A DNA stretch of 63,679 nt from Eubacterium sp. AM49-13BH (GCF_003464165.1 NZ_QSEK01000018.1:1-63679); one strand, 5' to 3'; numbered from the stretch's first letter, positions 9,018-19,131 are shown. Program-made: numbers and translations. The notes: generated by a model from the sequence alone, not told the origin.

Positions 9018-10937
9018 CTATTCTTCTTCCATGAGTGAATCCCAGTGTTCATACAACTCGTCTAATTCTTTCTGCAGTCCGGCAGACTCAGTATGCAGTT
9101 CCATTAAACGGGCGGTATTGCTTCCTATTGAAGGGTCAGAATATTCAGCATCAATAGCGGCAAGCCTTTCTTCAACCACGGATATTCTTTCTTCGGTGCG
9201 TTTGATTTCATTCTTTCTTTTCTTAAGTCTGTTCTGTTCTTCTCGTGACTGCTGCCATGAAATTTTAGAGTCTTTGACTGTAGTATCAGCGGAAGAACTG
9301 CCTGTTGTAGCAGGGAAAGTCTTTGTTGTCAGTATATCCCTTTTTTCAAGATAATAATCATAATTACCAATATAATTAACAATATTCTTGTTAGTGAGCT
9401 CAATAATTCTGGTTGCAGTAGCGTTGATAAAGTATCTGTCGTGGGAGACATAAAGAACAGTGCCTGTGTAGTTGTTAAGGGCGTTCTCAAGAATTTCCTT
9501 GGATACAATATCAAGGTGGTTAGTAGGCTCATCGAGAATAAGCAGGTTGGCATTAGAAAGCATAAGCTTTGCCAGAGAAACTCGTCCACGTTCACCACCA
9601 CTTAAGTCGCGGATGTATTTGAATACATCATCATCAGTAAAAAGAAATGCTGCGAGAGTATTTCTTATCTGTGTATTGTTAAGGTCAGGATATGCATCCT
9701 GAATCTCCTGAAAAAGAGTCTTGTCAGGATCAAGCACATGATGTTCCTGATCATAATAACCAATAGCAACCTTAGCACCAAGATAAATGCTTCCACTGTC
9801 CGGCTGGATAATGCCGTTAATAAGCTTTAATATAGTTGTCTTACCGGTTCCGTTGTTACCTATTAAAGCGACACGCTCACCACGCTTAATATCGAAATTA
9901 ATATTATTAAAAAGAGTATTGCCGTCAAACGATTTGGTAAGGTCAGTAACAGTAAGGACATCATTACCACTTACAACAGATGGTTCAAGCTGAATGTTCA
10001 TCCTGGCATTAAGTTCAACAGGTTTGTCAACAACCTCCATCTTATCAAGCATTTTTTCACGGCTTTCTGCACGTTTGATAGATTTTTCACGGTTAAACTG
10101 CTTTAACTTGGCAATAACCTCTTCCTGATGCTTGATATCACGCTGCTGATTTAAGTATTCCTTTAACTTCATATTACGAAGAATTGCTTTCTTGGAAGCA
10201 TAGTCTGTGTAATTCCCGGAAAATACAGTACAGTCACCGTTATCAATCTCGATAATCTTGCTTACAATCTTATCAAGGAAATATCTGTCGTGCGCAACGA
10301 TAAGAACCGCACCATTGTAATTAAGAAGGTAATTCTCTAACCAGCTTATAGATTCCATATCAAGGTGGTTGGTAGGCTCATCAAGCATAATAATATCAGG
10401 CTTGGAAAGTAATAGCTTACCTAGAGATACACGGGTTTTCTGGCCACCGGATAAGGTATTTACATGTAAAGAGAAATCCTCTTCAGTAAAACCAAGACCT
10501 TTAAGTACGCCTGTAATCTCGCTTTTATATGCGTAACCATTATTCATTTCAAATTCATGATTAAGATTAGTGTATCTGTTCATAAGAGCTTCAAGCTCAT
10601 CACCTGAAGCACTGTTCATGGCAGCCTCAATTCTTCTTAATTCACTCTCTATATCAAGGATATACTGCTTTACAGAAAGAAGTTCATCATAAATGCTTCT
10701 GTCAGACTGAAGGTCCTGCTGCTGAGCAAGATAACCAAGAGTCTTATCCTTAGCAAGAGTGACAATGCCTGTATCAGCAGGCTCTTCACCGGTAATAATC
10801 TTTAACAGAGTAGATTTACCGGCACCATTGATTCCAACAATGGCAGCCTTCTCATGATCTTCTATATTAAAAGAACAGGACTTAATAATAATGTCCGTTC
10901 CAAAAGATTTACTAATATTATTACAAGATAAAATCAT
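9018..10937 (-). CDS. ABC-F family ATPase
   Basis: 639 residues with two ABC ATPase domains and no membrane segments. Domain 1 has GINGAGKST, LSGGQ and LDEPTNHLD. Domain 2 has GNNGTGKTT, LSGGE and LDEPTNHLD. A helical linker of about 80 residues joins them, and the C-terminus is coiled-coil. ABC-F proteins act on the ribosome, relieving stalled translation or antibiotic binding. The C-terminal coiled coil resembles Uup/YdiF types. AAAGGAG ribosome site. Its upstream region starts within 25 bases of the large palindrome. Confidence 0.93.
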   Translation of the reverse strand: MILSCNNISKSFGTDIIIKSCSFNIEDHEKAAIVGINGAGKSTLLKIITGEEPADTGIVTLAKDKTLGYLAQQQDLQSDRSIYDELLSVKQYILDIESELRRIEAAMNSASGDELEALMNRYTNLNHEFEMNNGYAYKSEITGVLKGLGFTEEDFSLHVNTLSGGQKTRVSLGKLLLSKPDIIMLDEPTNHLDMESISWLENYLLNYNGAVLIVAHDRYFLDKIVSKIIEIDNGDCTVFSGNYTDYASKKAILRNMKLKEYLNQQRDIKHQEEVIAKLKQFNREKSIKRAESREKMLDKMEVVDKPVELNARMNIQLEPSVVSGNDVLTVTDLTKSFDGNTLFNNINFDIKRGERVALIGNNGTGKTTILKLINGIIQPDSGSIYLGAKVAIGYYDQEHHVLDPDKTLFQEIQDAYPDLNNTQIRNTLAAFLFTDDDVFKYIRDLSGGERGRVSLAKLMLSNANLLILDEPTNHLDIVSKEILENALNNYTGTVLYVSHDRYFINATATRIIELTNKNIVNYIGNYDYYLEKRDILTTKTFPATTGSSSADTTVKDSKISWQQSREEQNRLKKRKNEIKRTEERISVVEERLAAIDAEYSDPSIGSNTARLMELHTESAGLQKELDELYEHWDSLMEEE

Positions 10938-10961
10938 AGATACTCCTTTATTATATGTATC

Positions 10962-11454
10962 CAGCCTTCACCAGAGGGGGATATGTGTACTTAGTCTGTC
11001 ATTGTGCAGGCATGCTTCGTAAAACCTTCGTCAGGATTGTGTGAATTTGCTGCATCCAGTCTGGGGCTTAAAGTTTGTGTACATTCGCCAGATGAACACT
11101 GCCGCGATACTGTCCGTATAGGGCATACGCCCTCAAGGATTGCTGCACTTAGTGGGAGTAAATGCCGCTATCTACAAAGTTTATTGCGGTGTGCATCAGC
11201 AAACGCGCTTCGCTTGAACGAGCTTTAGCACACCGCTCTTATGTATATAGCGGCATTAACTCCCACACAGTTCGCAATATATCGGGCGTATGCCCTATAC
11301 GGACAGTATCGCGGCAGTGTCCAGATGTCGAATGAACATAAACAATCAAAGAAGCCCCAGACTGGGTGCAGCAAATTAGCAATCCTGGCGGGTTTTACGA
11401 AGCATGCCTGCACAATGACAGACGATATACAATTCACTCCTCTGGTGAAGGCTG
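10962..11454. repeat. 493-bp imperfect palindrome (foldback/MITE-like element)
   Basis: The ends are perfect 16-bp inverted repeats (10962-10977 and 11439-11454). The two arms stay complementary over about 225 bases each, with long uninterrupted blocks such as the one beginning GTCTGTCATTGTGCAGG in the left arm near 10995. The centre is GCGGTGTGC...GCACACCGC (about 11184-11234). It contains no transposase and no credible gene, and no clear target duplication is visible. It fills the gap between two divergent genes and is more GC-rich than its surroundings. Confidence 0.85.
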
Positions 11455-11508
11455 AATTGATATTTAAAACGATTATATATGTACAAGAAATAAAATGCAA
11501 TTATTACT

Positions 11509-11537
11509 TTGACTTATGGACTTCTGTAATGTAAAAT
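11509..11537 (+). promoter_or_regulatory. Promoter of the DEAD-box helicase operon
   Basis: TTGACT (11509-11514), 17 bases, TAAAAT (11532-11537). It lies just outside the right end of the palindrome and 30 bases before the start codon. Confidence 0.6.
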
Positions 11538-11566
11538 TAACAAGTTATAGAAATGGAGATTAAAGA

Positions 11567-13282
11567 ATGAAATTTGATGAATTAAATATTGATGAAAGAA
11601 TTTTAAGAGCGGTAGAGGATATGGGCTTTGAGGAGACATCTCCTATACAGACACAGGCCATTCCTGCAGTATTGGAAGGAATTGATGTTATCGGACAGGC
11701 ACAGACCGGAACAGGTAAGACTGCTGCGTACTCTATCCCTATGTTACAGAAGATTAATCCAGATGTTAAGAAACCACAGGCAATTGTACTCTGCCCTACA
11801 AGAGAGCTTGCAGTACAGGTTGCAGAAGAGATAAGAAAGCTTGCCAAGTACATGAGTGACATTAAGGTGTTACCGGTGTATGGCGGACAGGAGATTGTAA
11901 GACAGATTAAGTCTTTAAAATCCGGCGTACAGATTATTGTTGGAACTCCGGGACGAGTTATGGACCATATGAGAAGAAAGACTGTTAAGTTTGATTCGGT
12001 ATCTATGGTTATATTAGATGAAGCTGATGAGATGCTTGATATGGGATTCCGTGAGGATATGGAAACAATTCTTACAGAGACACCAGAGGAAAGACAGACA
12101 GTTCTTTTTTCAGCTACAATGCCTAAGCCTATTATGGAGATTGCAAGAAAATTCCAGAAAGACGCCAAGATTATCAAGGTTGTAAGAAAAGAACTTACAG
12201 TTTCCAATATTGATCAGTTCTATTATGAAGTAAGGCCTAAGAATAAAACAGAAATCTTAAGCCGTCTTATTGATATATACAATCCTAAGCTGTCAGTTGT
12301 GTTCTGTAACACTAAGAGACAGGTGGACGAGCTTATATCAGAGCTTAAGGGAAGAGGATATTTTGCTGATGGAATCCATGGAGATATGAAGCAGCAGCAG
12401 AGAGACCGTGTAATGGATGATTTCAGAAGTGGAAAGACAGAAATTCTTATTGCAACTGATGTTGCGGCAAGAGGAATTGATGTTGACGGAGTTGATATTG
12501 TATTTAACTATGACCTTCCACAGGATGAAGAGTATTATGTACACAGAATTGGAAGAACAGGAAGAGCTGGAAAGTCAGGACTTGCACTTTCATTTATCTC
12601 AGGAAGAGAGGTATACAAGTTAAAGGATATCGAGAGATATTGTAAGACTAAGATTCTTGCAAAGCCAATCCCATCACTTGATGATGTCAAGAATACTAAG
12701 ATGGACGGTATATTTGACAAAATTAAAGAGATGATTGAGGCTGATGAGCACAGAGCTATGCTCGATATGGTTGAGGAGCATGTTAACCAGGAAGATTACA
12801 CATCAATGGATATGGCAGCAGCACTTCTTAAGATGATAGTCGGAGATACATTAGACAGAGTTGATGAGGTTGAGAATTTCCATTTTGATGAAAATGCTGA
12901 TACATCAAGAATGGTAAGACTCTTTATTAATGTTGGTAAGAAGGACAAGATTACACCAGCCAATATTCTTGGTGCTATTGCAGGAGAATCAGGAATGCCG
13001 GGAAGACTTGTCGGTGCAATTGATATGATGGATAATTATACATTTGTTGATGTTCCTGCAAAGCATGCGGAAGCAGTACTTGCAGCAATGAATGACAATG
13101 TACTTATCAAGGGCAGAAAGGTTAATGTAGAGAAAGCAAATGTATCTGCCAAGCCGGCAAGAAAATCCAAGTCAAAGCCAGATACAAGAAGAAGAAAAGA
13201 CGAGTCCCGTGGAAAACATGACAAACTTAAAGAACGCAGAAGTAAAAGCGGCAAGGTAAGAAGAAATGGAGAAAAGTATTAA
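11567..13282 (+). CDS. DEAD-box ATP-dependent RNA helicase
   Basis: 571 residues. Motifs in order: Q motif, AQTGTGKT, PTRELA, TPGR, DEADEM, SAT, and in the second RecA domain ATDVAARG and HRIGRTGR. Residues about 430-520 form a DbpA-type RNA-binding domain, and the end is a Lys/Arg-rich tail. This is the CshA/DeaD type that unwinds RNA in ribosome assembly, mRNA decay and cold growth. Its 3' end overlaps the next gene by 17 bases, tying a helicase to methionine synthase genes in one operon. Confidence 0.95.
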   Translation: MKFDELNIDERILRAVEDMGFEETSPIQTQAIPAVLEGIDVIGQAQTGTGKTAAYSIPMLQKINPDVKKPQAIVLCPTRELAVQVAEEIRKLAKYMSDIKVLPVYGGQEIVRQIKSLKSGVQIIVGTPGRVMDHMRRKTVKFDSVSMVILDEADEMLDMGFREDMETILTETPEERQTVLFSATMPKPIMEIARKFQKDAKIIKVVRKELTVSNIDQFYYEVRPKNKTEILSRLIDIYNPKLSVVFCNTKRQVDELISELKGRGYFADGIHGDMKQQQRDRVMDDFRSGKTEILIATDVAARGIDVDGVDIVFNYDLPQDEEYYVHRIGRTGRAGKSGLALSFISGREVYKLKDIERYCKTKILAKPIPSLDDVKNTKMDGIFDKIKEMIEADEHRAMLDMVEEHVNQEDYTSMDMAAALLKMIVGDTLDRVDEVENFHFDENADTSRMVRLFINVGKKDKITPANILGAIAGESGMPGRLVGAIDMMDNYTFVDVPAKHAEAVLAAMNDNVLIKGRKVNVEKANVSAKPARKSKSKPDTRRRKDESRGKHDKLKERRSKSGKVRRNGEKY

Positions 13283-13949
13283 GCTTACCAGTCTTAACAG
13301 AAAAGAAGCGTTAAGATATCTGGGTTATAAGAAAAATGCACCTGATGAACGGGTGGAAGAGCTTATGGATGAATGTGAGGAGCTTGTATTAAAGACCGCA
13401 GTTCCAAGATTTATTTATAAGAAGCTTGATTTTACAGTTAATGAAGACGGTGTGGCATTTAAGAATACAAGCATGGTGCTTCCGGGCGAGTCCATTAAGA
13501 AGCATCTGTATAAATGTGACAGTGCAATATGCATGGCTGTAACGATATCGGAAGGTATTGACAGACAGCTAAGAGTGTTGCAGCTTACGGATATGGCTAA
13601 GGCCCTGGTGTTTGACAGCCTGGCAAGTGTAGCTGTTGAACAGGCATGCGATAAGGTTGAAGAACTTTTAAGAGAGGAATATCCTGATTATTACCAGACA
13701 TTCAGGTTCGGGATCGGCTACGGTGATTTGCCGATAAGTATGCAGGAGCCTTTCTTAAAGGTGTTAGACGCCAGTAAAAAGATTGGACTTAATCTCAACA
13801 AATCATATATGCTTGCTCCAGTAAAGTCGGTAACTGCGGTTATCGGACTTACTAAGGAACAGGTAAGTACCGGTAACAGAGGTTGCGCAACCTGCAATCT
13901 TAATAAAACCTGCGCATACAGAGGAATGGGAGGACATTGCAGTGGATGA
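13266..13949 (+). CDS. Stand-alone methionine synthase activation-domain protein
   Basis: 227 residues resembling the C-terminal AdoMet-binding reactivation domain of cobalamin-dependent methionine synthase. Features include FGIGYGDLPISMQ (family pattern fS.GYg..P...q) and a late MLAPVKSVTAVIGL stretch. A Cys-rich tail (CATCNLNKTCAYRG) is typical of the free-standing clostridial version and could bind a metal or cluster. It should reductively methylate inactive cob(II)alamin on the MetH encoded directly downstream, whose coding region overlaps by 8 bases. Confidence 0.85.
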   Translation: MEKSIKLTSLNRKEALRYLGYKKNAPDERVEELMDECEELVLKTAVPRFIYKKLDFTVNEDGVAFKNTSMVLPGESIKKHLYKCDSAICMAVTISEGIDRQLRVLQLTDMAKALVFDSLASVAVEQACDKVEELLREEYPDYYQTFRFGIGYGDLPISMQEPFLKVLDASKKIGLNLNKSYMLAPVKSVTAVIGLTKEQVSTGNRGCATCNLNKTCAYRGMGGHCSG

Positions 13950-16346
13950 CAGATTCAGAGAACTCTTAAAGACAAGAAATTATATAATATTTGATGGTGC
14001 TATGGGTACAATGCTTCAGGCAGCTGGAATGAAGATGGGAGAGACGCCGGAAGTACTTAATATTACAAGACCGGATCTTCTTGTATCAATTGCAGAGCAG
14101 TATTACAATGCAGGTTCAGATGTGGTATATGCCAATACATTTGGCGCAAACAGATATAAGCTTGAAGAATGCGGAAAAAGTGTTGAGGAACTTGTAACTG
14201 CCGGAATTGTCAATGCAAAGAAGGCAAGAGATGCAGTAAAGCCTGACGGACTTGTTGCACTTGATGTAGGACCAATCGGACAGCTTCTCGAGCCAACAGG
14301 TGTATTAAGCTTTGAAGAAGCATATGATATGTATGCCGAGATAGTAAAGGCAGGAGCGGCTGCGGGAGCAGACCTTGTTGTATTTGAGACAATGACTGAC
14401 CTTTTAGATGTTAAGGCTGCTGTACTTGCAACTAAGGAAAACAGCGACCTTCCTATTGTTGCCACGATGACATTTGAACAGAATATGAGAACCTTCACAG
14501 GCTGCTCTATATCGGCAATGGCTCTTACACTTACAGGACTTGGCGTTGATGCACTCGGTGTTAACTGCTCATTAGGACCTAAAGAATTAGAGCCGGTTAT
14601 TGAAGAACTTGTAAAATGGACTAATCTTCCAATAGTAGTAAAGCCTAATGCAGGACTTCCTGACCCTGAAACTAACCTTTACAATGTTACTGCAGCCCAG
14701 TTTGCAGATTTCATGAAGGATTTAAGAAAATATGGCATTAAGATATTCGGCGGCTGCTGTGGAACTAATCCTGAGTTCATTAAAGAATTATCAGAGATGT
14801 TAAAAAGAGAAGGCAATCCGGCAGCACCACACAAATATATTCCAGGTGCAGTGTGTTCAGCTACAAGCACTGTTGTTGTTGATGAACCAAGAATTATCGG
14901 TGAAAGAATCAATCCTACAGGTAAGAAGCTTTTTAAGGAAGCTTTGTTAAGACACGATATGGATTATATTCTTGGACAGGCTTTAGAGCAGATATCAGGT
15001 GGCGCAGATATTCTTGATGTCAATGTAGGCCTTCCGGGGATTGATGAGCGTGAAATGATGATTGATACAATAAAGTCATTACAGGCAGTTGTAGATGTCC
15101 CACTTCAGATTGATTCTACAATACCTGAAGTACTTGAGGCAGCACTCCGTGTATACAATGGTAAGCCGCTTGTCAATTCAGTTAATGGTGAGGAGGAGTC
15201 TCTTAACAATGTTCTTCCTCTTGTTAAGAAATATGGTGCAGGAGTTATCGGACTTGCACTTGATAAAGATGGCATTCCTAAGAAGGCAGAGGACAGAGTT
15301 GCAATAGCAAAGAAGATTATGGACAGGGCTGTTGCAATGGGAATCCCTAAAGAAGACATTTATATTGACTGCCTTACACTCACAGCTTCTGCTGAGCAGG
15401 AGGGCGTAATGGAAACTCTTAATGCACTTCATACAGTTAAGCATGAACTTGGCTTAAAGACAGTGCTTGGCGTTTCTAATATCTCATTCGGACTTCCAAA
15501 CAGAGTACTTGTAAACCACATTTTCCTTACAATGGCACTTACTAACGGACTTGACCTTGCAATTATCAATCCTAATATTCCTGAGATGACAGGTGCGGTA
15601 AGGGCGTATAAGCTTCTTGCTAATATTGATAAGAATTCGGTTGATTACATAAAGAACTATGGTGCTATGCCAAATGTTTCTAAGATTGATCCTGTCAAGA
15701 AGGAAAAGAAAGATGGAAATTACACAGGAGATGATCTTTTTTATGCTGTTGAGAAGGGGCTTAAGAACGAAGGTGCTGAGATAACAGAGCACTTCTTAAG
15801 ACTATGGATTCAATGGAGATTGTTAATCAGGTACTTATTCCGGCACTTGATAAGATTGGAGCTGAATTTGAGAAGGGTACATTGTTTCTTCCACAGCTTA
15901 TTATGTCAGCAGGTGTTGCACAGGCAGCATTTGAAGTCATAAGAAAGCATATGGTTATGTCTGATAATGCCCCTGTAAGCAAAGGAAAGATTGTTATAGC
16001 TACAGTCAAGGGTGATGTTCATGATATAGGAAAGAATATTGTCAAAGTTCTTCTTGAGAATTATGGATATGATGTTATTGATCTTGGAAAGGATGTTGAG
16101 TACCAGGCAGTTGTTGATGCAATAAGAGATAATGATGTTAAACTGTGTGGACTTTCTGCACTTATGACAACAACACTTGTATCTATGAAAGAAACAATTG
16201 CACTTATAAGAGAAAATAATCTTGATTGTAAGGTTATGGTTGGAGGTGCAGTACTTACTCCGGAATACGCTAAAGAGATAGATGCAGATTTCTATGCAAA
16301 AGATGCAAAAGAATCTGTTGATATTGCTAAAAGAGTTCTTGGTTAA
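13942..16346 (+). pseudogene. metH: Cobalamin-dependent methionine synthase MetH (single-base frameshift)
   Basis: The span codes for about 801 residues: a homocysteine-binding barrel (about 1-290, zinc ligands in NCSLGP and GGCCG), a pterin-binding barrel (about 310-570), and a cobalamin cap and binding domain with DVHDIGKN. There is no activation domain, which the preceding gene supplies. The frame breaks near 15790: one base is missing between GAG (15787-15789) and CTT (15792-15794), after which LLKTMDSMEIV continues in another frame. GG in an original GAGGCACTT reduced to G would explain it. No slippery heptamer is present, so sequencing error or recent mutation is more likely than programmed shifting. 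GTG start. Confidence 0.9.
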
Positions 16347-16350
16347 AATT

Positions 16351-16379
16351 TTGACATATTAAAGAAAAATGGTTATACT
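16351..16379 (+). promoter_or_regulatory. SigmaA promoter of rex
   Basis: TTGACA (16351-16356), 17 bases, TATACT (16374-16379), starting five bases after the metH stop codon. Confidence 0.75.
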
Positions 16380-16460
16380 ATGTATAGCTTGTTATAGTTT
16401 ATTTATATACTCGTTTATATCTTGGTAAAATGAGCAATCGTAGTCTGGAGGTTTGGTGTA

Positions 16461-17090
16461 ATGGAAGAGAAAAAGATTTCGTCGGCGGTAATAAGAAGAC
16501 TGCCAAGATATTACAGATATCTGGGAGAGCTGATAGAGTCTGGTGTACAGAGAATATCATCTAAAGAGCTGAGTGCCAGAATGAAGGTAACAGCCTCACA
16601 GATAAGACAGGATCTTAATAACTTTGGAGGATTTGGACAGCAGGGATATGGCTATAATGTTCAGTATCTGTATGAAGAGATTGGAAAGATTCTTGGCATA
16701 GACCGTAATCACAATATGGTTATTATCGGAGCCGGTAATTTAGGAAAGGCTATTGTTAACTATAGTGATTTCGAGAAGAGAGGTTTCGTTATTAAGGGAA
16801 TATTTGATAATAATCCTAAGATTAAAGGAACTAAGATTCGTGGAATTGAAGTAAGGATGATGAATGAACTTACAGATTTCATTAAGAATAATGATATTGA
16901 GATAGTAGCACTTACAATACCTAAGGAAGCTGCTAGACAGATTGCTAAAGTTGTTGTTGATGCCGGAGTTAAGGCAATATGGAATTTTGCCCATACCGAC
17001 CTTAATCTTCCGGATGATGTTATTGTTGAGAATGTACATTTGTCAGAAAGCCTTATGAGACTTTCATATACTATTGCTAACAGGAAGTAA
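16461..17090 (+). CDS. rex: Redox-sensing transcriptional repressor Rex
   Basis: 209 residues. The N-terminal winged helix carries the recognition region SASQIRQDL-like (VTASQIRQDLNNFG), followed by a Rossmann domain with GAGNLGKA and a C-terminal swapped helix. Rex leaves DNA when NADH/NAD is high and controls fermentation genes. TGGAGG site. No clear Rex operator (TTGTGA-N6-TCACAA type) is seen in the 82 bases between the promoter and the gene. The adjacent NAD(P)HX repair gene fits a nicotinamide theme. Confidence 0.95.
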   Translation: MEEKKISSAVIRRLPRYYRYLGELIESGVQRISSKELSARMKVTASQIRQDLNNFGGFGQQGYGYNVQYLYEEIGKILGIDRNHNMVIIGAGNLGKAIVNYSDFEKRGFVIKGIFDNNPKIKGTKIRGIEVRMMNELTDFIKNNDIEIVALTIPKEAARQIAKVVVDAGVKAIWNFAHTDLNLPDDVIVENVHLSESLMRLSYTIANRK

Positions 17091-17094
17091 AGAT

Positions 17095-18630
17095 ATGAGA
17101 TATTTAACAGACTCACATACAATGAAATCAGTTGATGCCTGTTCAATACAGGAGTTCGGAATTCCCTCAGTGGTGCTCATGGAAAGAGCAGCACTGGGGG
17201 TTTCAGCGTTTTTAAGAAAGATTATTGCTGAGAATACAAGACAAGAAAGCAGCATTAAAGTTGTCTGTGTCTGTGGCAGTGGTAATAATGGCGCAGATGG
17301 AATTGCTGTCGCAAGACAGCTTAATGAGAATGGAATATATGCAGATATTGTGCTTGTAGGAACATCTGCAGGGACAGATGAATACAGATTACAGAAAAGT
17401 ATAGCTGAAAAACTTGGAATACATTGTGATGAATATGATAGCAATACTGATTTTGGTGAATATCATTATATTGTAGACGCAATATTTGGTATAGGTCTTT
17501 CAAGAAAGATTGAAGGAAGATATGCACAGATAATACAGGCTGTTAATAATGCCAGAGATAAAGGTACATCCAAAGTGGTTGCAGTCGATATAGCATCTGG
17601 AATAAGCGCTGATAATGGTCAGATTCAGGGTGTGGCAGTACGTGCTGATTATACAGTTACATTTGGATATAATAAGACAGGTATCATGTTTTACCCGGGA
17701 GCTTCATACAGTGGTAGTGTAGAAGTCATTAATGCAGGTTTTGTAACAGATGATATTTTACATAGTAAAGTCGAAGGTTTCGGCAGTATTTTTACATATG
17801 ACGATAAAGATGCAGGCAGACTTCTTGTAAGAAAACCAGATTCTAATAAAGGAACATATGGCAGGACACTTATTATAGCAGGCTCTAAGAATATGGGAGG
17901 AGCTGCAATTCTTAGTGCATCAGCCGCATACAGAAGTGGAACAGGACTTGTTAAAGTACTTACACATGAGGTTAATAAGACAGCACTGCTGTGCAGAATG
18001 CCAGAATGTCTGATATCAACATATCTTGATAATATGCCGCTGGCAGCAGAACTTAAAGCAGATTTTGAATGGGCAAAAAGTATAGCTGTGGGTCCGGGAT
18101 TATCTATGAACGGGGTAGCAGCAGAACTTACCAGATGTGTTCTTGAAAGAGAAGATAAAGTAAGAATACTTGATGCAGATGCACTTAATATTATTGCTGC
18201 TGAACATATTGATTATAAAGGCAGCAGTGAAGGGAAGATTATAATTACGCCCCATATTATGGAAATGTCAAGGCTTACAGGAAAGACAGCTGCTGATATT
18301 AAAGAACATATGATCGAGTCTGCTAAAGAATATGCAATACAACATTCATGTATATGCATATTAAAGGATGCAAGAACAGTAGTTACTGACGGACAGAAAG
18401 TATATATTAACTGTACCGGAAATGATGGAATGTCCACAGGTGGCTGCGGAGATGTGCTTACGGGACTTATTGCCGGAATGACAGCTATGGGGTTAGATGC
18501 ATTTGAAGCAGCATGTCTGTCAGTATATGTTCATGGCAAAGCGGGAGATTATGCGGCGGCAGGCAAAGGCAGGGCCGGAATGACGGCAGCAGATATATCA
18601 GAAGCAATTGCATATGTCCTGAAAAGATAA
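17095..18630 (+). CDS. nnr: Bifunctional NAD(P)H-hydrate epimerase/dehydratase
   Basis: 511 residues from the ATG at 17095, which has GGAAG 7 bases upstream; an in-frame TTG at 17074 lies inside rex and lacks a site. The N-terminal YjeF_N domain (about 1-210) has GSGNNGADG and the AVDIASG loop and epimerises damaged NAD(P)HX. The C-terminal ribokinase-like domain (about 230-505) has NKGTYGR, GPGL and GGCGDVLTG and dehydrates it back to NAD(P)H. Begins 4 bases after the rex stop codon. Confidence 0.92.
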   Translation: MRYLTDSHTMKSVDACSIQEFGIPSVVLMERAALGVSAFLRKIIAENTRQESSIKVVCVCGSGNNGADGIAVARQLNENGIYADIVLVGTSAGTDEYRLQKSIAEKLGIHCDEYDSNTDFGEYHYIVDAIFGIGLSRKIEGRYAQIIQAVNNARDKGTSKVVAVDIASGISADNGQIQGVAVRADYTVTFGYNKTGIMFYPGASYSGSVEVINAGFVTDDILHSKVEGFGSIFTYDDKDAGRLLVRKPDSNKGTYGRTLIIAGSKNMGGAAILSASAAYRSGTGLVKVLTHEVNKTALLCRMPECLISTYLDNMPLAAELKADFEWAKSIAVGPGLSMNGVAAELTRCVLEREDKVRILDADALNIIAAEHIDYKGSSEGKIIITPHIMEMSRLTGKTAADIKEHMIESAKEYAIQHSCICILKDARTVVTDGQKVYINCTGNDGMSTGGCGDVLTGLIAGMTAMGLDAFEAACLSVYVHGKAGDYAAAGKGRAGMTAADISEAIAYVLKR

Positions 18631-18665
18631 AAGATAACTGAATACACACTTAAAAGCGGGCAATA

Positions 18666-18696
18666 CTAAAGCCAAGGGGATTAAATATAGCTTTAG
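18666..18696 (+). promoter_or_regulatory. Inverted repeat over the mazF ribosome binding site
   Basis: CTAAAGC (18666-18672) and GCTTTAG (18690-18696) are perfect inverted copies, and the right arm touches the AGGAG site at 18695-18699. It may be an operator or an RNA hairpin that limits translation of the toxin. Confidence 0.4.
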
Positions 18697-18709
18697 GAGT
18701 GTGACAGTT

Positions 18710-19054
18710 GTGGTAATAAAAAGAGGAGATATTTTTTATGCAGATCTAAGACCAGTTGTAGGTTCAGAACAGGGAGGAATAAGACCAGTACTTATAATTC
18801 AGAATGATACAGGTAATAAACATAGCCCGACAGTTATATGTGCAGCGATAACAAGCCAGATGCATAAGAGCAAGCTGCCAACGCATGTTGAACTTGATTC
18901 TGCACGTTATGACATGGTGAAAGATTCTGTTATATTGTTGGAACAGCTTAGAACTATAGATAAAAGAAGACTTAAGGATAAGGTGTGTCATCTTGACAAT
19001 GATATTATAGGTCAGGTCAATAAAGCATTATCTGTAAGTCTTGAGATGAATTGA
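18710..19054 (+). CDS. MazF/PemK-type endoribonuclease (NdoA-like)
   Basis: 114 residues from the GTG at 18710, placed 10 bases after AGGAG; a GTG at 18701 is too close to that site. The protein starts [13 protein letters not shown] and has [18 protein letters not shown] and [14 protein letters not shown], the core of the MazF fold. Family members cut mRNA at short specific sequences. No ribbon-helix-helix antitoxin gene lies in the 79 bases upstream or directly downstream, so the partner is either elsewhere or absent. Confidence 0.9.
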   Translation: MVIKRGDIFYADLRPVVGSEQGGIRPVLIIQNDTGNKHSPTVICAAITSQMHKSKLPTHVELDSARYDMVKDSVILLEQLRTIDKRRLKDKVCHLDNDIIGQVNKALSVSLEMN

Positions 19055-19080
19055 CTATCAGCACAATAATGTGTTATTAT
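19051..19080 (+). promoter_or_regulatory. Putative promoter of the CBS-domain gene
   Basis: TTGACT (19051-19056), 18 bases, TATTAT (19075-19080), overlapping the mazF stop codon and 51 bases before the next start. Confidence 0.5.
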
Positions 19081-19131
19081 TGAAATGATAATTATTTATT
19101 AAAGAACGACTTATAAATATGGAGGAAAACT

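Noticed and set aside
8959..9354. A 131-residue + strand reading frame
   Set aside because: Antisense to the ABC-F ATPase, Ser/Leu-rich as expected for a shadow frame.
10962..11454. Complete insertion sequence
   Set aside because: Ends are inverted repeats, but no transposase frame and no target duplication can be seen.
11004..11534. Short reading frames on both strands inside the 493-bp palindrome
   Set aside because: Mirror-image frames arise from the inverted arms. They lack ribosome sites and resemble no protein.
15780..15810. Programmed ribosomal frameshifting in metH
   Set aside because: No slippery heptamer, no following stem-loop, and five other genes show the same one-base loss, so sequence error is simpler.
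17074..17094. Earlier TTG start for nnr
   Set aside because: It lies inside rex without a ribosome site; the ATG at 17095 has GGAAG at proper spacing and the family start.
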